Assembly (NCBI GenBank): GCA_965205385.1
Contig: CBDBGS010000006.1
Coordinates: 1 to 64,000 of the forward strand
Origin: CATOSP01 sp965205385
GTDB taxonomy: Bacteria > Chloroflexota > Dehalococcoidia > Lucifugimonadales > UBA3495
Direction: 5' to 3'
DNA: 64,000 bases
The position numbers and the translations under genes are program-made. Under the pieces are notes generated by a model. It worked only from the letters and a program-made list of their open reading frames with translations, searched no databases and was not told the DNA's origin. Numbering within the stretch: position 1 is the stretch's first letter; every line of letters starts with the position of its first letter. Positions 19,301 to 28,043 of the stretch are shown here, piece after piece.

Positions 19301-20077
19301 CATCAGCAGCGGAGGGTCTCATACTTGTGCCCTTGCCAAAGACGGGACCGTCGTCTGCTGGGGCAGTGATGATCGGCGGCAGGCGTCCCCGCCACCAGGC
19401 AGGACCTTCACCGCGATAAACAGCGGTGGAAGACACACTTGCGGACTGGAAGAGGACGGAAATCTTGTTTGCTGGGGAGTCGTGGGGGGGCGACGGCTGC
19501 CCATGGCGGGTAAGTTGGCCAAGCTGAGTGACGACGGCGGCTATTTACAGTGTGGCATCACTCAGCAAGGCCGGGGAAATTGCGAGAACGCGGCCTTCAA
19601 CCAGCAGAGCCTGGCGCCCGGAGGGCCGTACGTGTCTATGAGCGGTGGCCGCAACCATGCCTGCGGGCTTCAGCAGGACGGTAGTTTGAGATGCTGGCGC
19701 GCGATGGTCATGGGGAGATGACGACGCCTGAAAGCGGGCCGTTCACCGCCATCTCTGTAGGGGATTCGCATACGTGCGGGTTGCGAGAGGACGGATCTGC
19801 CACCTGCTGGGGCCGGTACCAGCAGGGCGAATCGGCCCCGCCCGCTGGGGAACGCTTCGATTCTATCAGCAGCGGTCCTCACCACACCTGTGGGTTGCGC
19901 GAGGACGGCGCGGTCATTTGCTGGGGCAGCAACCAATATGGCCAGGGGTCGCCGCCCCCCAGAGAGCGTCTCGTCACGATCAGCTGTGGCGGTCTGCATA
20001 CCTGCGGAATCCGGAAGGACGGGTCCGCTGTGTGTTGGGGCTTGAACCGCGACGGGCAGGCGTCGCCGCCGCGATAG
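13334..20077 (+). pseudogene. giant RCC1-repeat lipoprotein, multiply frameshifted
   Basis: From ATG 13334 a signal peptide ends in the lipobox LAVLSGC (Cys37), so the protein should be lipid-anchored outside the membrane. A Pro/Thr-rich linker of about 85 residues follows. Then come roughly 45 or more repeats of about 37 residues with the pattern 'F..ISSG..HTCGLREDG..VCWG.N..GQASPP', the RCC1-type beta-propeller blade common in Chloroflexota surface proteins. The reading frame changes near 15685, 15835, 17325, 17560, 17745, 18130 and 19705, yet repeats resume each time and the last frame ends cleanly at 20077. It is either a recent pseudogene or a repeat region with sequencing errors; corrected length would be about 2240 residues. 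Confidence 0.85.
13850..14761 (+). repeat. 456-bp tandem duplication inside the RCC1 gene
   Basis: 13850-14305 and 14306-14761 are near-identical; the one difference I see is 'caccccttg' against 'caccctttg' near 14028/14484. The unit is 152 codons, four blades, and stays in frame. It is much younger than the other, diverged repeats. Confidence 0.9.
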
Positions 20078-20526
20078 CTCATTACGCGGGGTATGGCCTC
20101 CCATCCGAGGGACCCGTTGGCCTCATCTTGGTGTTGAAGATATCAACCATCGACGATCTGACATTCAACATGGGTACTCCCATCAATGGTGCTTAAGTTC
20201 GACACAGATCTGTAGCATATCGCAACTTCAAATGGAGTCATCCGAAATTAACAACGTGCGGAAGGTGTGTTGGACCCAGGAAACTGAACAGGTAGCTAGG
20301 GGAGAGTCCTGCTCCTAAACTAGGGGCAGCGGCTACAGCCTAAGCTCTACAGAAGTTACAATGCGATTCTCAACTCAAAATTTCTTCCTACAGTCCCGTT
20401 AGTCCCACCAAACTAGACAACCTCAAGACCCTTTCCGTTGAGATTCGAGCTGGAGCGGTAGGCGGAGGTCACCAAAAGGAAGTCCGGCTCCCATTTCGGG
20501 TGGTCTGTGATATCCGCCATCATTAA
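20078..20526. other. intergenic, no gene recognised
   Basis: AT-richer than its surroundings. No ORF with family features and no clear terminator was seen. Confidence 0.5.
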
Positions 20527-20919
20527 GTGGACACGGCGCCGCATTGGGAATATAGACAAAAGATAAAGCTGACGGAACTGATTGCCCGCGCCCCTTGGCG
20601 CGAAGCGGTCACCTACCGCGACACCTGGCCTCACGAATACGTCCTTAGTGAGAAGGACGGGCAACTAGAACTGCTAAACGCCATCTACGCTCGCTTCCAG
20701 GACGGCGAGGGCGTAGCATGTCGCTTTTTCCGGGTGAGCAACAAGTACCTCTTCATCGGTGAGTTCAAATACTGGTTCAATAACCAGTGGGACGGCTTCG
20801 ACCCCGAGGGTGAGAACGTGATTAACCGAGCCCGGCTCTATCGGGACCGGCGGGACTTCGTGATTCAGCCCGGCGACATGGGGAAGCCAGAGGACTATCC
20901 CACCTGCCCGCCCCACTAG
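20527..20919 (+). CDS. conserved hypothetical protein, 130 aa
   Basis: Start GTG 20527. Notable segments are DTWPHEYVLSEKDGQLELL, CRFFRVSNKYLFIGEFKYW and NRARLYRDRRDFVI. The family is one I have seen next to DNA-processing or defence-type genes but cannot name. Aromatic residues (W, Y, F) are dense and there is no membrane segment. It ends 32 bp before the PD-(D/E)XK-like gene on the same strand, so the pair is probably one operon. Confidence 0.7.
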   Translation: MDTAPHWEYRQKIKLTELIARAPWREAVTYRDTWPHEYVLSEKDGQLELLNAIYARFQDGEGVACRFFRVSNKYLFIGEFKYWFNNQWDGFDPEGENVINRARLYRDRRDFVIQPGDMGKPEDYPTCPPH

Positions 20920-20951
20920 CACCTGGATGGGAACCGTTGAGGGAGACAACC

Positions 20952-22034
20952 ATGGCTCAAGAATCCACCCTGCTCGCGTATTTGGTGCCCCGCCTAACCA
21001 GTAGAGTCGAGGATACAGCCACCGACGCCCTGGCCTACATCCTGAACAAGTCCCCTGCCTGCCGTGACGCGCTGGGCCTCCTGTTGAGGGAAGGAGAGAA
21101 GTCTTACCCACTGGGCGCTTTGCATGTCTTCGCCACCCAGGTGACTCACGAGGACGGGTCTCGCCCGGACATGGTGGGCTACGATGAGGAGGGCGGGAAA
21201 CGGCTGCTCGTTGAGTCGAAGTTCTGGGCCACCCTGCTTGAGGGCCAAGCCAGCGGTTATTTCGGCCAACTGGAGGACGCAGGTCCGGGAGTGTTGCTGT
21301 TCATCGCTCCCGCCACGAGGCTGAAGACATCGTGGGGAGAAATCACGCGTCAGACCGAGGGCGAGCCAGATGGGCTCGAGCTAAAGGCGGTCGAAACACC
21401 CCAGCAAATACACAAGGCTAGGATAATAGGTTCAAACAAGTCGGATAAGCGGCTCATGCTGGTTAGCTGGCCTCTTCTCTTGGACGGCCTAGCCGCCGCT
21501 GTGTCTCCGGATTCTCTGGTTGCTTTGGACATCCGGCAACTCCGCGGACTGGTGCAACGGGAGGACGAGGAGGCTTTCCAACCCATCGAGATAGCGGAAT
21601 TCAGCCCGTCGGTTCCGCGTAGGCTCCGGTGGTTGAATCGCCATATCGACGATGTCGTTGACAGTCGGGGGACACAGGAAGGCTGGATGTTCGTCAGAGG
21701 CTTGAGGGCCTCTCCGCAGAGGGAGGGGTATGGGCGATATTTCAGGTTCAGGACTGACGCCGGCGAAAACATCCCAGGCGACTTGTTTCTGTGCGTGAAC
21801 TTCCGGCTATGGTCATCCAGTGGCGATACTCCCTTGTGGTTACGGATTTACGCAGACGTGCCGATCAGCCCGGTCCACCTCCGGAACAACGTACCCTCAT
21901 TGGTCGAATATGCGGGGAGAAGCGAGGCTTACGACGTGCCAATCTACCTCATTCCCGGAGCGGAATATGGGCGCGTCCTGGATAACGTATTGCATCAACT
22001 CAAAGGAATCTGGGGCATGACGAATTCACGTTGA
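20952..22034 (+). CDS. PD-(D/E)XK nuclease-like protein
   Basis: 360 residues; ATG 20952 (ggagacaacc upstream) is preferred over the TTG at 20937. The N-terminal third carries a PD-(D/E)XK layout: SRPDMVGYDEEGGKRLLVES with Asp73, Glu88 and Lys90, followed by a helix with GQASGYFGQL. An LLFIAPATR strand follows. The C-terminal part (residues about 215-355) has no recognised domain. Such proteins are often restriction-type or repair nucleases; here the partner is the 130-aa gene upstream. Activity is inferred from the motif only. Confidence 0.65.
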   Translation: MAQESTLLAYLVPRLTSRVEDTATDALAYILNKSPACRDALGLLLREGEKSYPLGALHVFATQVTHEDGSRPDMVGYDEEGGKRLLVESKFWATLLEGQASGYFGQLEDAGPGVLLFIAPATRLKTSWGEITRQTEGEPDGLELKAVETPQQIHKARIIGSNKSDKRLMLVSWPLLLDGLAAAVSPDSLVALDIRQLRGLVQREDEEAFQPIEIAEFSPSVPRRLRWLNRHIDDVVDSRGTQEGWMFVRGLRASPQREGYGRYFRFRTDAGENIPGDLFLCVNFRLWSSSGDTPLWLRIYADVPISPVHLRNNVPSLVEYAGRSEAYDVPIYLIPGAEYGRVLDNVLHQLKGIWGMTNSR

Positions 22035-22352
22035 GGAACTGGACGAGATCAAGAACCTTCAGCCTGGCTTGAAATTGGCGTTGTAATCGCGAGCGAAAGG
22101 AGAGGATGACTTTGCCGTCGAACCTCTCCTGACTCGATACTCTGTTACCTGACCCCAAGTATTAGGGGGCTTGGCTCCTGGCCGGGACTCGGATTGCTCA
22201 ATTACATTCATTCAGGGCAAAGGGTCCTGCTGACTTCCTCGGGATAGCCAAGTGGCGAAGTCGCGCAAAGTAGTTCGTCTCCCGATCGTTTTCATGATAT
22301 TTCTTGACAGCAGCGCTGGTGATAAAATACGGGGACTAGGAGGACCCACAAC
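22035..22352. other. intergenic, upstream region of the antitoxin gene
   Basis: No gene. A TTGACA hexamer lies near 22303 and an A/T-rich stretch (gataaaata) about 14 bp after it, a weak promoter candidate. The ribosome-binding site of the antitoxin (ctaggagg) is near 22337-22344. Confidence 0.35.
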
Positions 22353-22580
22353 ATGACCACACGACGAGAAAAATTTTCCAGCCAAGCCGACCCACAGCTG
22401 CTGGCCACCTTGCGTGAGATCGCGAAAAGAGATGGCCGCCAGTTCCAGGCCATCTTGGAGGACGCCATTCGCGACTATATCGAGAACCGGTCCTTGGGAA
22501 AACCCAGGGCCACGGTCATGGCCCATTTCCAGGAAAGCATCCGGAAGAATCGCAGGCTCGGTGAGTTGCTGGCCCAATGA
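22353..22580 (+). CDS. antitoxin of an antitoxin-Doc pair
   Basis: 75 residues, strong ribosome-binding site (aggagg). The N-terminus (KFSSQADPQLLATLREIAKR, then RQFQAILEDAIRDYI) is a ribbon-helix-helix-like DNA-binding domain. The C-terminal tail (MAHFQESIRKNRRLGELLAQ) would be the toxin-binding part. It overlaps the Doc gene by 4 bp (ATGA), the usual coupling in toxin-antitoxin operons. Autoregulation is expected from the family. Confidence 0.8.
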   Translation: MTTRREKFSSQADPQLLATLREIAKRDGRQFQAILEDAIRDYIENRSLGKPRATVMAHFQESIRKNRRLGELLAQ

Positions 22581-22966
22581 CCCACGACTTCCCTTCGCTG
22601 GTGGAAGTCATCGCAATGCACGAATCCTTGATCGACGCATTCGGAGGGGCTCGAGGAATCCGCGACGAAGGGGCGCTGGTGTCCGCACTAATGTGGCTCC
22701 AGTTGGGGTACTACGACACCTTGATCCAAGAAGCGGCGGCCCTCATGGAAAGCCTTGCCAATAATCATCCTTTCGTGGACGGCAACAAGCGAGTAGCGTT
22801 CTTCGTAACCGACGCTTTTCTCCGCATGAATGGGCATTTCATCAACTGCGATGGAGAAGAAGCCTCTGCCTATTTCATGCACTTGTTCGACACTCTGTCA
22901 TTTCATTTTGCCGAGTTGGAATCCTGGCTCGAGGAACACACCCAATGTTTGCCTAGACCAAATTAA
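22577..22966 (+). CDS. doc: Doc-type Fic-domain toxin
   Basis: 129 residues. The Fic/Doc motif HPFVDGNKR lies at residues 64-72. Doc proteins phosphorylate EF-Tu and stop translation. The N-terminal helix region (HESLIDAFGGARGIRDEGAL) matches Doc. The catalytic His, Asp, Asn, Lys and Arg are all present, so the toxin should be active if expressed. Its start ATG overlaps the antitoxin stop. Confidence 0.92.
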   Translation: MTHDFPSLVEVIAMHESLIDAFGGARGIRDEGALVSALMWLQLGYYDTLIQEAAALMESLANNHPFVDGNKRVAFFVTDAFLRMNGHFINCDGEEASAYFMHLFDTLSFHFAELESWLEEHTQCLPRPN

Positions 22967-23014
22967 TATGTTCCTGAGACCCATGCCACCCTCACGCTAT
23001 GAATGGAGCTTGAA

Positions 23015-23380
23015 ATGCAACGCTTCCCCAGCTTCCGGAAGTCCATAGATTCGGCAACAGAAAATGCCCAAGCGGCTTCAAGGACCTTGTTGGATAAGAC
23101 GAATTCGGTTGCTGCCCACGCGTCAAAGGGCGTCAGTGAAGCATCGAAGACAGCAGCGCAGAAAACTACATCAGTTGCCGAAGAAGCCGTTCGACGGACC
23201 AACGAAGTTTCTGATGCCTTGATTGACAAAACAATAGTGGTTGCCACAGTTTCTATCGATCATCTGAGGAGTCTTTCCAACACGGCCGTGGGCAAATTGT
23301 TTCCGGAATGCCCTATACCAATGTTCATCGTGCCGACCGGCCCGAACATGGAAGATTACGGCTTGGTGTTCAGCTTCTAG
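23015..23380 (+). CDS. small amphipathic-helix protein
   Basis: 121 residues from ATG 23015 (ggagctt upstream); an in-frame start also exists at 23003. Residues 10-85 are Ala/Thr/Ser/Lys-rich and helical with 11-residue periodicity (SRTLLDKTNSVAAHASKGVS and on), like LEA or apolipoprotein-type helices. The C-terminus is different: KLFPECPIPMFIVPTGPNM. No family was recognised. It lies 3 bp before the next gene, so the two form one unit. Confidence 0.55.
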   Translation: MQRFPSFRKSIDSATENAQAASRTLLDKTNSVAAHASKGVSEASKTAAQKTTSVAEEAVRRTNEVSDALIDKTIVVATVSIDHLRSLSNTAVGKLFPECPIPMFIVPTGPNMEDYGLVFSF

Positions 23381-23383
23381 GAA

Positions 23384-24085
23384 ATGTTCACGAACCTCAA
23401 ATCGGGAATCTTTGCTAGGCCGAAACTACTGGCGTGGGCAAGCGCGGAGGCAGGTTACGATCAACAACAACTTGCGGAGCGGTTAAGGCGCGAGTTTACG
23501 AGACAATTCAATGAGTCCCGTGAGGAGTTGATCGGGCAAGGTGCGCTTAATTTGAGTAGGCTGGAGCGAGAAGAAGAACACATGTCACAACAGATCACCG
23601 GGAAAGCCGAGAAGTCGATGTCCGCGGTCTTAAATGTAGCTATCTCGGGGGCTCTCGCAGCAGCATTCTTTAATCCCGTGACGGGAGTGGTTACATTCCC
23701 CTTGTCTCTGATTTGCCTCGCGTTCGCCCTTTATCAAGGGAAAAAGGGAGTTGTCTTAGGATTAGAGTGCTTAGCTCGCATTCAGGAACGTAGAGCAATT
23801 GGTAACGAAATTGACTCCGTGTCTAAGGATATTGAGGAGTTGGAAGCTGCGTTTGATGATAGAGGCGATGCATTCCAGCAGGCAGTTGGATCTATCGAGG
23901 TGAGGATCCATCCTCAATTAGTGGAACTGCAAAAGGCGATTTGTGCAAAGGTTGGGGTGGAATATGAGCTACCCTCCCCCGAGGTAGTGTCGGATGGGTT
24001 CCCGGCACTAGAATCCTATTTCGACCACCCATTTTTTAGGAAGGAAATGCCGAGTCGGTATAGAAACCTGCTAGCCGAACTGTAA
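23384..24085 (+). CDS. coiled-coil protein with membrane hairpin
   Basis: 233 residues. Layout: helical N-terminus (residues 20-80, charged heptads), two adjacent hydrophobic segments (AVLNVAISGALAAAFF and VTFPLSLICLAFALY) separated by a short NPVTG turn, then a second coiled coil (LARIQERRAIGNEID and on) and a soluble C-terminus. The hairpin between coiled coils resembles dynamin-like or membrane-remodelling accessory proteins in layout only; there is no GTPase. Function is unknown. It is coupled to the amphipathic-helix gene upstream. Confidence 0.6.
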   Translation: MFTNLKSGIFARPKLLAWASAEAGYDQQQLAERLRREFTRQFNESREELIGQGALNLSRLEREEEHMSQQITGKAEKSMSAVLNVAISGALAAAFFNPVTGVVTFPLSLICLAFALYQGKKGVVLGLECLARIQERRAIGNEIDSVSKDIEELEAAFDDRGDAFQQAVGSIEVRIHPQLVELQKAICAKVGVEYELPSPEVVSDGFPALESYFDHPFFRKEMPSRYRNLLAEL

Positions 24086-24209
24086 TGGAGGGTTACAGGG
24101 AGACAAGACTTCGTTTCCAGGGTTGCCCCAGGTGTAGTAACCAAGACTAAATCTGACACTTTGGGTCCATCGTGATTAAATGCCCCCAGGGATGGGGAGG
24201 GAGTGTCGG

Positions 24210-24428
24210 ATGGCTACGCAACAAGAAAAGATACTGAAACCCAAGCTGTGACTGGCGGAACTAGCCAAGCAGTTGGGCAACGTCTCCCAGGCCTGCCAGA
24301 TCATGGGTTACATCCGGGACAAGGAGCTCGACCAGAACTGCGGCGAGGCGGTTCTCTACGAGATGTCCCGCAAGAGGCCGCTCTTGAAGAACCGGGTCCC
24401 GGAGGCGGTGGAGCGGGCGGTACTGTAA
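24210..24428 (+). pseudogene. IS481-like transposase N-terminal remnant
   Basis: The frame from ATG 24210 reads MATQQEKILKPKL, an in-frame TGA, then LAELAKQLGNVSQACQIMGY and later EMSRKRPLLKNRVPEAVERA. This is the HTH region of IS481-type transposases with an internal deletion after the HTH. It stops at 24426-24428, just before the IS21 element. Confidence 0.7.
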
Positions 24429-24546
24429 AAGGCGGTGCTAAATTGGACCAGGCGGGCGGGTCGACTGGCTGATTCGTGGCTGTTGAAAAGTGTACCGGCC
24501 GCCGCCATCCATAGGTTCGAAGTTGAACCAATGGATGGTGGGATGG

Positions 24547-26061
24547 ATGTATCCGGTGGAAGTGTACGCGCGGGTCCGGCGAGCGGTGATGGTGGAGGGG
24601 ATGAGCATTCGGGAGGCGTCGCGGGTGTTCGGCCTGCACCGGGACACGGTGCGCAAGATGGTCGCCTACTCGGTCCCGCCAGGCTACCGGAGACAAAGCC
24701 CGCCCCGTAGGCCCAACCCTTCGACAAGCTCAGGAGGAGCCTTTCACCGGCGTCATAGATGGGATTTTGGAAGAAGACCTGAGCGTCCCCAAGAAGCAGT
24801 GGCACACGGCCAAGCGCATCTTTGAGCGGCTGCGGGATGAGTATGGGTTCGGGGGCCAGTACACCATAGTCAAGGACTACGTAAGGGAGCGCCGCGGTCA
24901 GACCAGGGAGATGTTCGTCCCTCTGTTCCATCCTCCTAGCCATGCGCAGTGCGACTTCGGCGAAGCGCTGGTGGTCATCGGCGGGGTGGAGCAAAAGGCC
25001 CACTACATCGTCCTGGACCTGCCCCACAGCGATGGTTGCTTCGTCAAGGCCTATCCGGCCGAGACCACCGAAGCGTTTCTGGACGGCCATGTGTCGGCCT
25101 TCGCCTTTCTGGGTGGAGTGCTCCGGAGCATCCTGTACGACAATACCCGGCTGGCGGTGGCGAGGATAATGGGAGACGGCCGACGGAAGCGCACCCGGGC
25201 CTTCACCGAGCTCCAGTCCCACTACCTCTCCGAGGACCGGTTCGGACGCCCCGGCAAGGGCAACGACAAGGGAAAGGTGGAGGGGATGGTGGGGTACGTC
25301 CGGCGCAACTTCCTGGTGCCGGTCCCGTCCTTCGCCAACTTTGACGCGTTGAACGCCCACCTGGAAGGGCGTTGTCTGGCACGGATGGATGCCCGGCTGC
25401 GGGGACACACGGAGAGCATCGGCCAGCGGCTGGAGCGGGACCTGGAAGCACTGCTGCCCCTGCCGGCAGTGTCCTACGACGCCTGCGACAAGCAAGCGGG
25501 CCGGGTGAGTTCTTTATCCCTGCTGCGGTACAAGACCAACGACTACTCGGCGCCCGTGGCCTACGGCTATCGGGACGTGCTGGTACGAGGCTAAGTGAAC
25601 CTGGTGGTGATCAGCTGCGGGTCAGAGGTCATCGCCCGGCATCCCCGCTCCTAACCAGCGGGACGACTTTGTCTATGACCCCGTCCACTACCTGCTCCTC
25701 TTGGAGCGGAAGACGGGTGCCCTGGACCAGGCCGCTCCGCTCCGGGGGTCGGAGTTGTCCGATGAATTCACCAACCTGCGCCGGCTGCTGGAGTCCCGCA
25801 TGGGTCTCAGGGTCAAGCAGGAGTTCGTCCAGGTGCTGCGGCTCATGGAGACCTTCAGGCTGAAAGAGGTGCAATCAGCGGCGCGGGACGCCATCAGCCT
25901 GGGGGCATTGAGCTTTGACGCGGTGAAGCACCTGGTGCTGTGTCGGCTGGAGGGCAGGCCGCCCCGCCTCGACCTGGAACTGTACCCCTACCTGCCCCGG
26001 TGCGGTTCAGCGCCACCTCCGCCGGGGACTACATGGCCCTGCTGCCTGGGAGGGCGGCATG
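24547..26061 (+). pseudogene. istA: IS21 transposase IstA, frameshifted
   Basis: It starts MYPVEVYARVRRAVMVEGMS with an HTH (IREASRVFGLHRDTVRKMV). The DDE core follows: HAQCDFGEALVVIGG, LYDNTRLAV and NDKGKVEGMVGYVRR. Breaks: a frame change near 24720, where 'ccttcgacaagctcagga' seems inserted; in-frame TAA at 25592; frame change near 25655 before FVYDPVHYLLLLERK; and another near 25997. The last frame ends FSATSAGDYMALLPGRAA at 26061, overlapping the istB start. Confidence 0.85.
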
Positions 26062-26842
26062 AACCAGCGGTCGACCCTGCTGCTGGAGCATCATCTGAAG
26101 GAGCTCAAGCTGCCCACCTTCATGAGGGAATACGGCAAGATGGCCGCCCTATGCGCCGCCGAGGGCGAGGATCATCCCCAGTACCTGCCGCGCCTGGCCA
26201 AACTGGAGTTCATCGACCGCCAGCAGCGCATGGTGCAGCGCCGGGTCCGCGCCGCCCGCTTCCCCGCCGTGAAAAGTCTGGACACCTTCGACTTCACGGC
26301 CATCCCCTCGGTGAACAAGACCCTGGTGATGCAGTTGGCCCGCTGTGAATACGTCCAGCAAAGGGAGAACGTCATCGCTGCCAGCAACAGCGGCGCCGGC
26401 AAGACCCACGTGGCCCTGGGGCTGGGCCTGGCCGCCTGCCAGCGGGGCATGTCCGTGGGTTTCACCGCCCGCCGCCGCCCTGGTCCATGAGCTGATGGAG
26501 GCCCGGGACGAAAGAAGGTTGTTGAATTTACAAAGACAGCTTTCCCGCCTCAACCTGCTCATTATTGACGAACTGGGCTTCGTCCCCCTGTCCCCCACCG
26601 GCGCGGAACTCCTCTTCGAGGTCTTCAGCCAGCGCTACGAGCGGGGCTCCATCCTGGTCACCACCAACCTCCCCGCAGGTGAGTGGACCCAGGTGTTCGG
26701 GTCGGAGAGGCTCACCGGAGCCCTGCTCGACCGCCTGACCCACCACGTCCACATCCTGGAGATGAACGGCGACAGCTACCGCCTAAGGCGCAGCCGCGAC
26801 AACGCTGGTTCCCAGGACCCGGACCAGCCGGAAGACTCCTGA
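26059..26842 (+). pseudogene. istB: IS21 helper ATPase IstB, frameshifted
   Basis: ATG 26059. The N-terminal helical region leads to a Walker A, SNSGAGKTH; a frame change near 26467, in a run of 'ccgccg', separates it from the rest. The second frame has Walker B LLIIDELGFVPL, then QRYERGSILVTTNLP and LDRLTHHVHILEMNGDSY. One correction would give a full-length protein of about 260 residues. Confidence 0.88.
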
Positions 26843-26944
26843 CTCACTCCTGAACTGCCCACACCCGCCCCTGGTGTATCCCCGCACAGTTCCCTAAGTA
26901 GTTCTTTCTCATCGCCCCGGTGGGACACTTTCTCGCCGCCCTTG

Positions 26945-27687
26945 GCACCCCACACAATGGTCGGGAACTCGGTCAGGTTAAGGCCTGTTTGCACCAGGCG
27001 CGGATGCCAGAGCAGCACGCCAATCCCTTCATGCACCTTTTGCGCAACCCAGGCTTTCCGCCGGTCCGGCACAACGGTATCGGCCTTCAGCACCGCTACT
27101 CTGAGACCGTGGCGGGTCAAGATATCTCGCCATCTTGCCGTGAGGTCCCTGGTTCCGGTGTGAGTGGCGTAAATGAGCACCCGGCGGCCCTGGAGCCGTT
27201 CTGCCGCCACCAGGTCAAGGAGGCCCTGTTCCTTGGGGTAGACATTCTCTTCGGACAGAGGTTGGACCCGCACGAAGGGCATTCCGGAACCGGGGTCGAA
27301 GACCGTATCTCCCCGGGTGAGGCCGTCAGGGAACGCCAACAAAGTCTGAAGGTAGGCCCCCAGGAGCCGTGTGGAACCTCGGGCTAGGGCGGCGGCCAAG
27401 GACTGGCGTAGCACCCCAGAGATGTGGTCGTAAGCCTTGCGTTGGAAGAACCCGGTGTCGTTGGCTTTCCGGGTCATGTTGGAAAGAAGCACGTGCTCCT
27501 CGTAGGGCGGCAGGTCCGACGCTACGTCGGAGAGGCGCAGGAACACGTTGGTGCCAATCAGGTGAGACAACGCTCCGAGAGCCAGGCCGGGCCGGTCTCG
27601 AATCACTTTCCGGCACTCTCTTCTCCGGCTGCACCGGCCAACCTCCAGGGAGTCATCGTCGGATAGGCAGTGGACGGTGTCCTCCAA
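26945..27687 (-). pseudogene. helicase C-terminal domain fragment
   Basis: The frame reads TNVFLRLSDVASDLPPYEEH, LGAYLQTLLAFPDGLTRG, YPKEQGLLDLVAAERLQGRR, VLIYATHTGTRDLTARW and HPRLVQTGLNLTEFPTIVW. This is the second RecA-like domain of a large SNF2/DEAD-type helicase of the kind found in defence islands. It is cut just after FPTIVW by the IS21 end, and the N-terminal ATPase half is missing on the other side. A neighbouring minus-strand frame (27653-27949: GPTVEDLLPMYKGLEVG) may be another relic of the same locus. Confidence 0.75.
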
Positions 27688-28043
27688 CGCGCTTTAAAGG
27701 GCGATCCGGTAGTGCTCCGAGTTGTGCCAGGACTCGGTGCGAATATGTGAAATGGACTCTCAAAAGCAGGAGCAACAGGGTCGAGATGTGGCCCCGATAA
27801 AGGAGCCTGAAAGGGTGAGGGACTTGCCGCGGCCGTCGGCCAAAAAACCGGCCGCGATGCACTCGACCGACTTCTAGCCCCTTGTACATAGGAAGTAGGT
27901 CTTCGACTGTTGGGCCGACCAAGGACTCTCCCTGGGTGATCAACGACAATTAGATTTGCCGGCGCGTTGCCTCAACAAAAGCGTTGCTTTCAGGAAGTAG
28001 TTGCCGCACCTAGTATGCTACCGAAAATTCGGGAGGCAATGGC

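Larger units (their letters stand above)
24480..26945 (+). mobile_element. IS21-family element, inactive
   Basis: It carries istA then istB with a 3-bp start/stop overlap, the standard IS21 order. Approximate ends share an AAAGTGT core: left TTGAAAAGTGTACCGG near 24482; right, on the minus strand, GAGAAAGTGTCCCACC near 26930. Both genes are frameshifted. It has truncated a helicase gene on the right and abuts an older transposase remnant on the left. Exact ends are uncertain. Confidence 0.75.

Noticed and set aside
13334..20077. Possible CRISPR-like or satellite array
   Set aside because: The periodicity of about 110 bp comes from RCC1 protein repeats; there are no constant repeats with unique spacers.
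20952..22966. Type I or II restriction-modification system
   Set aside because: No methyltransferase or specificity gene is adjacent; the Doc pair downstream is an ordinary toxin-antitoxin module.
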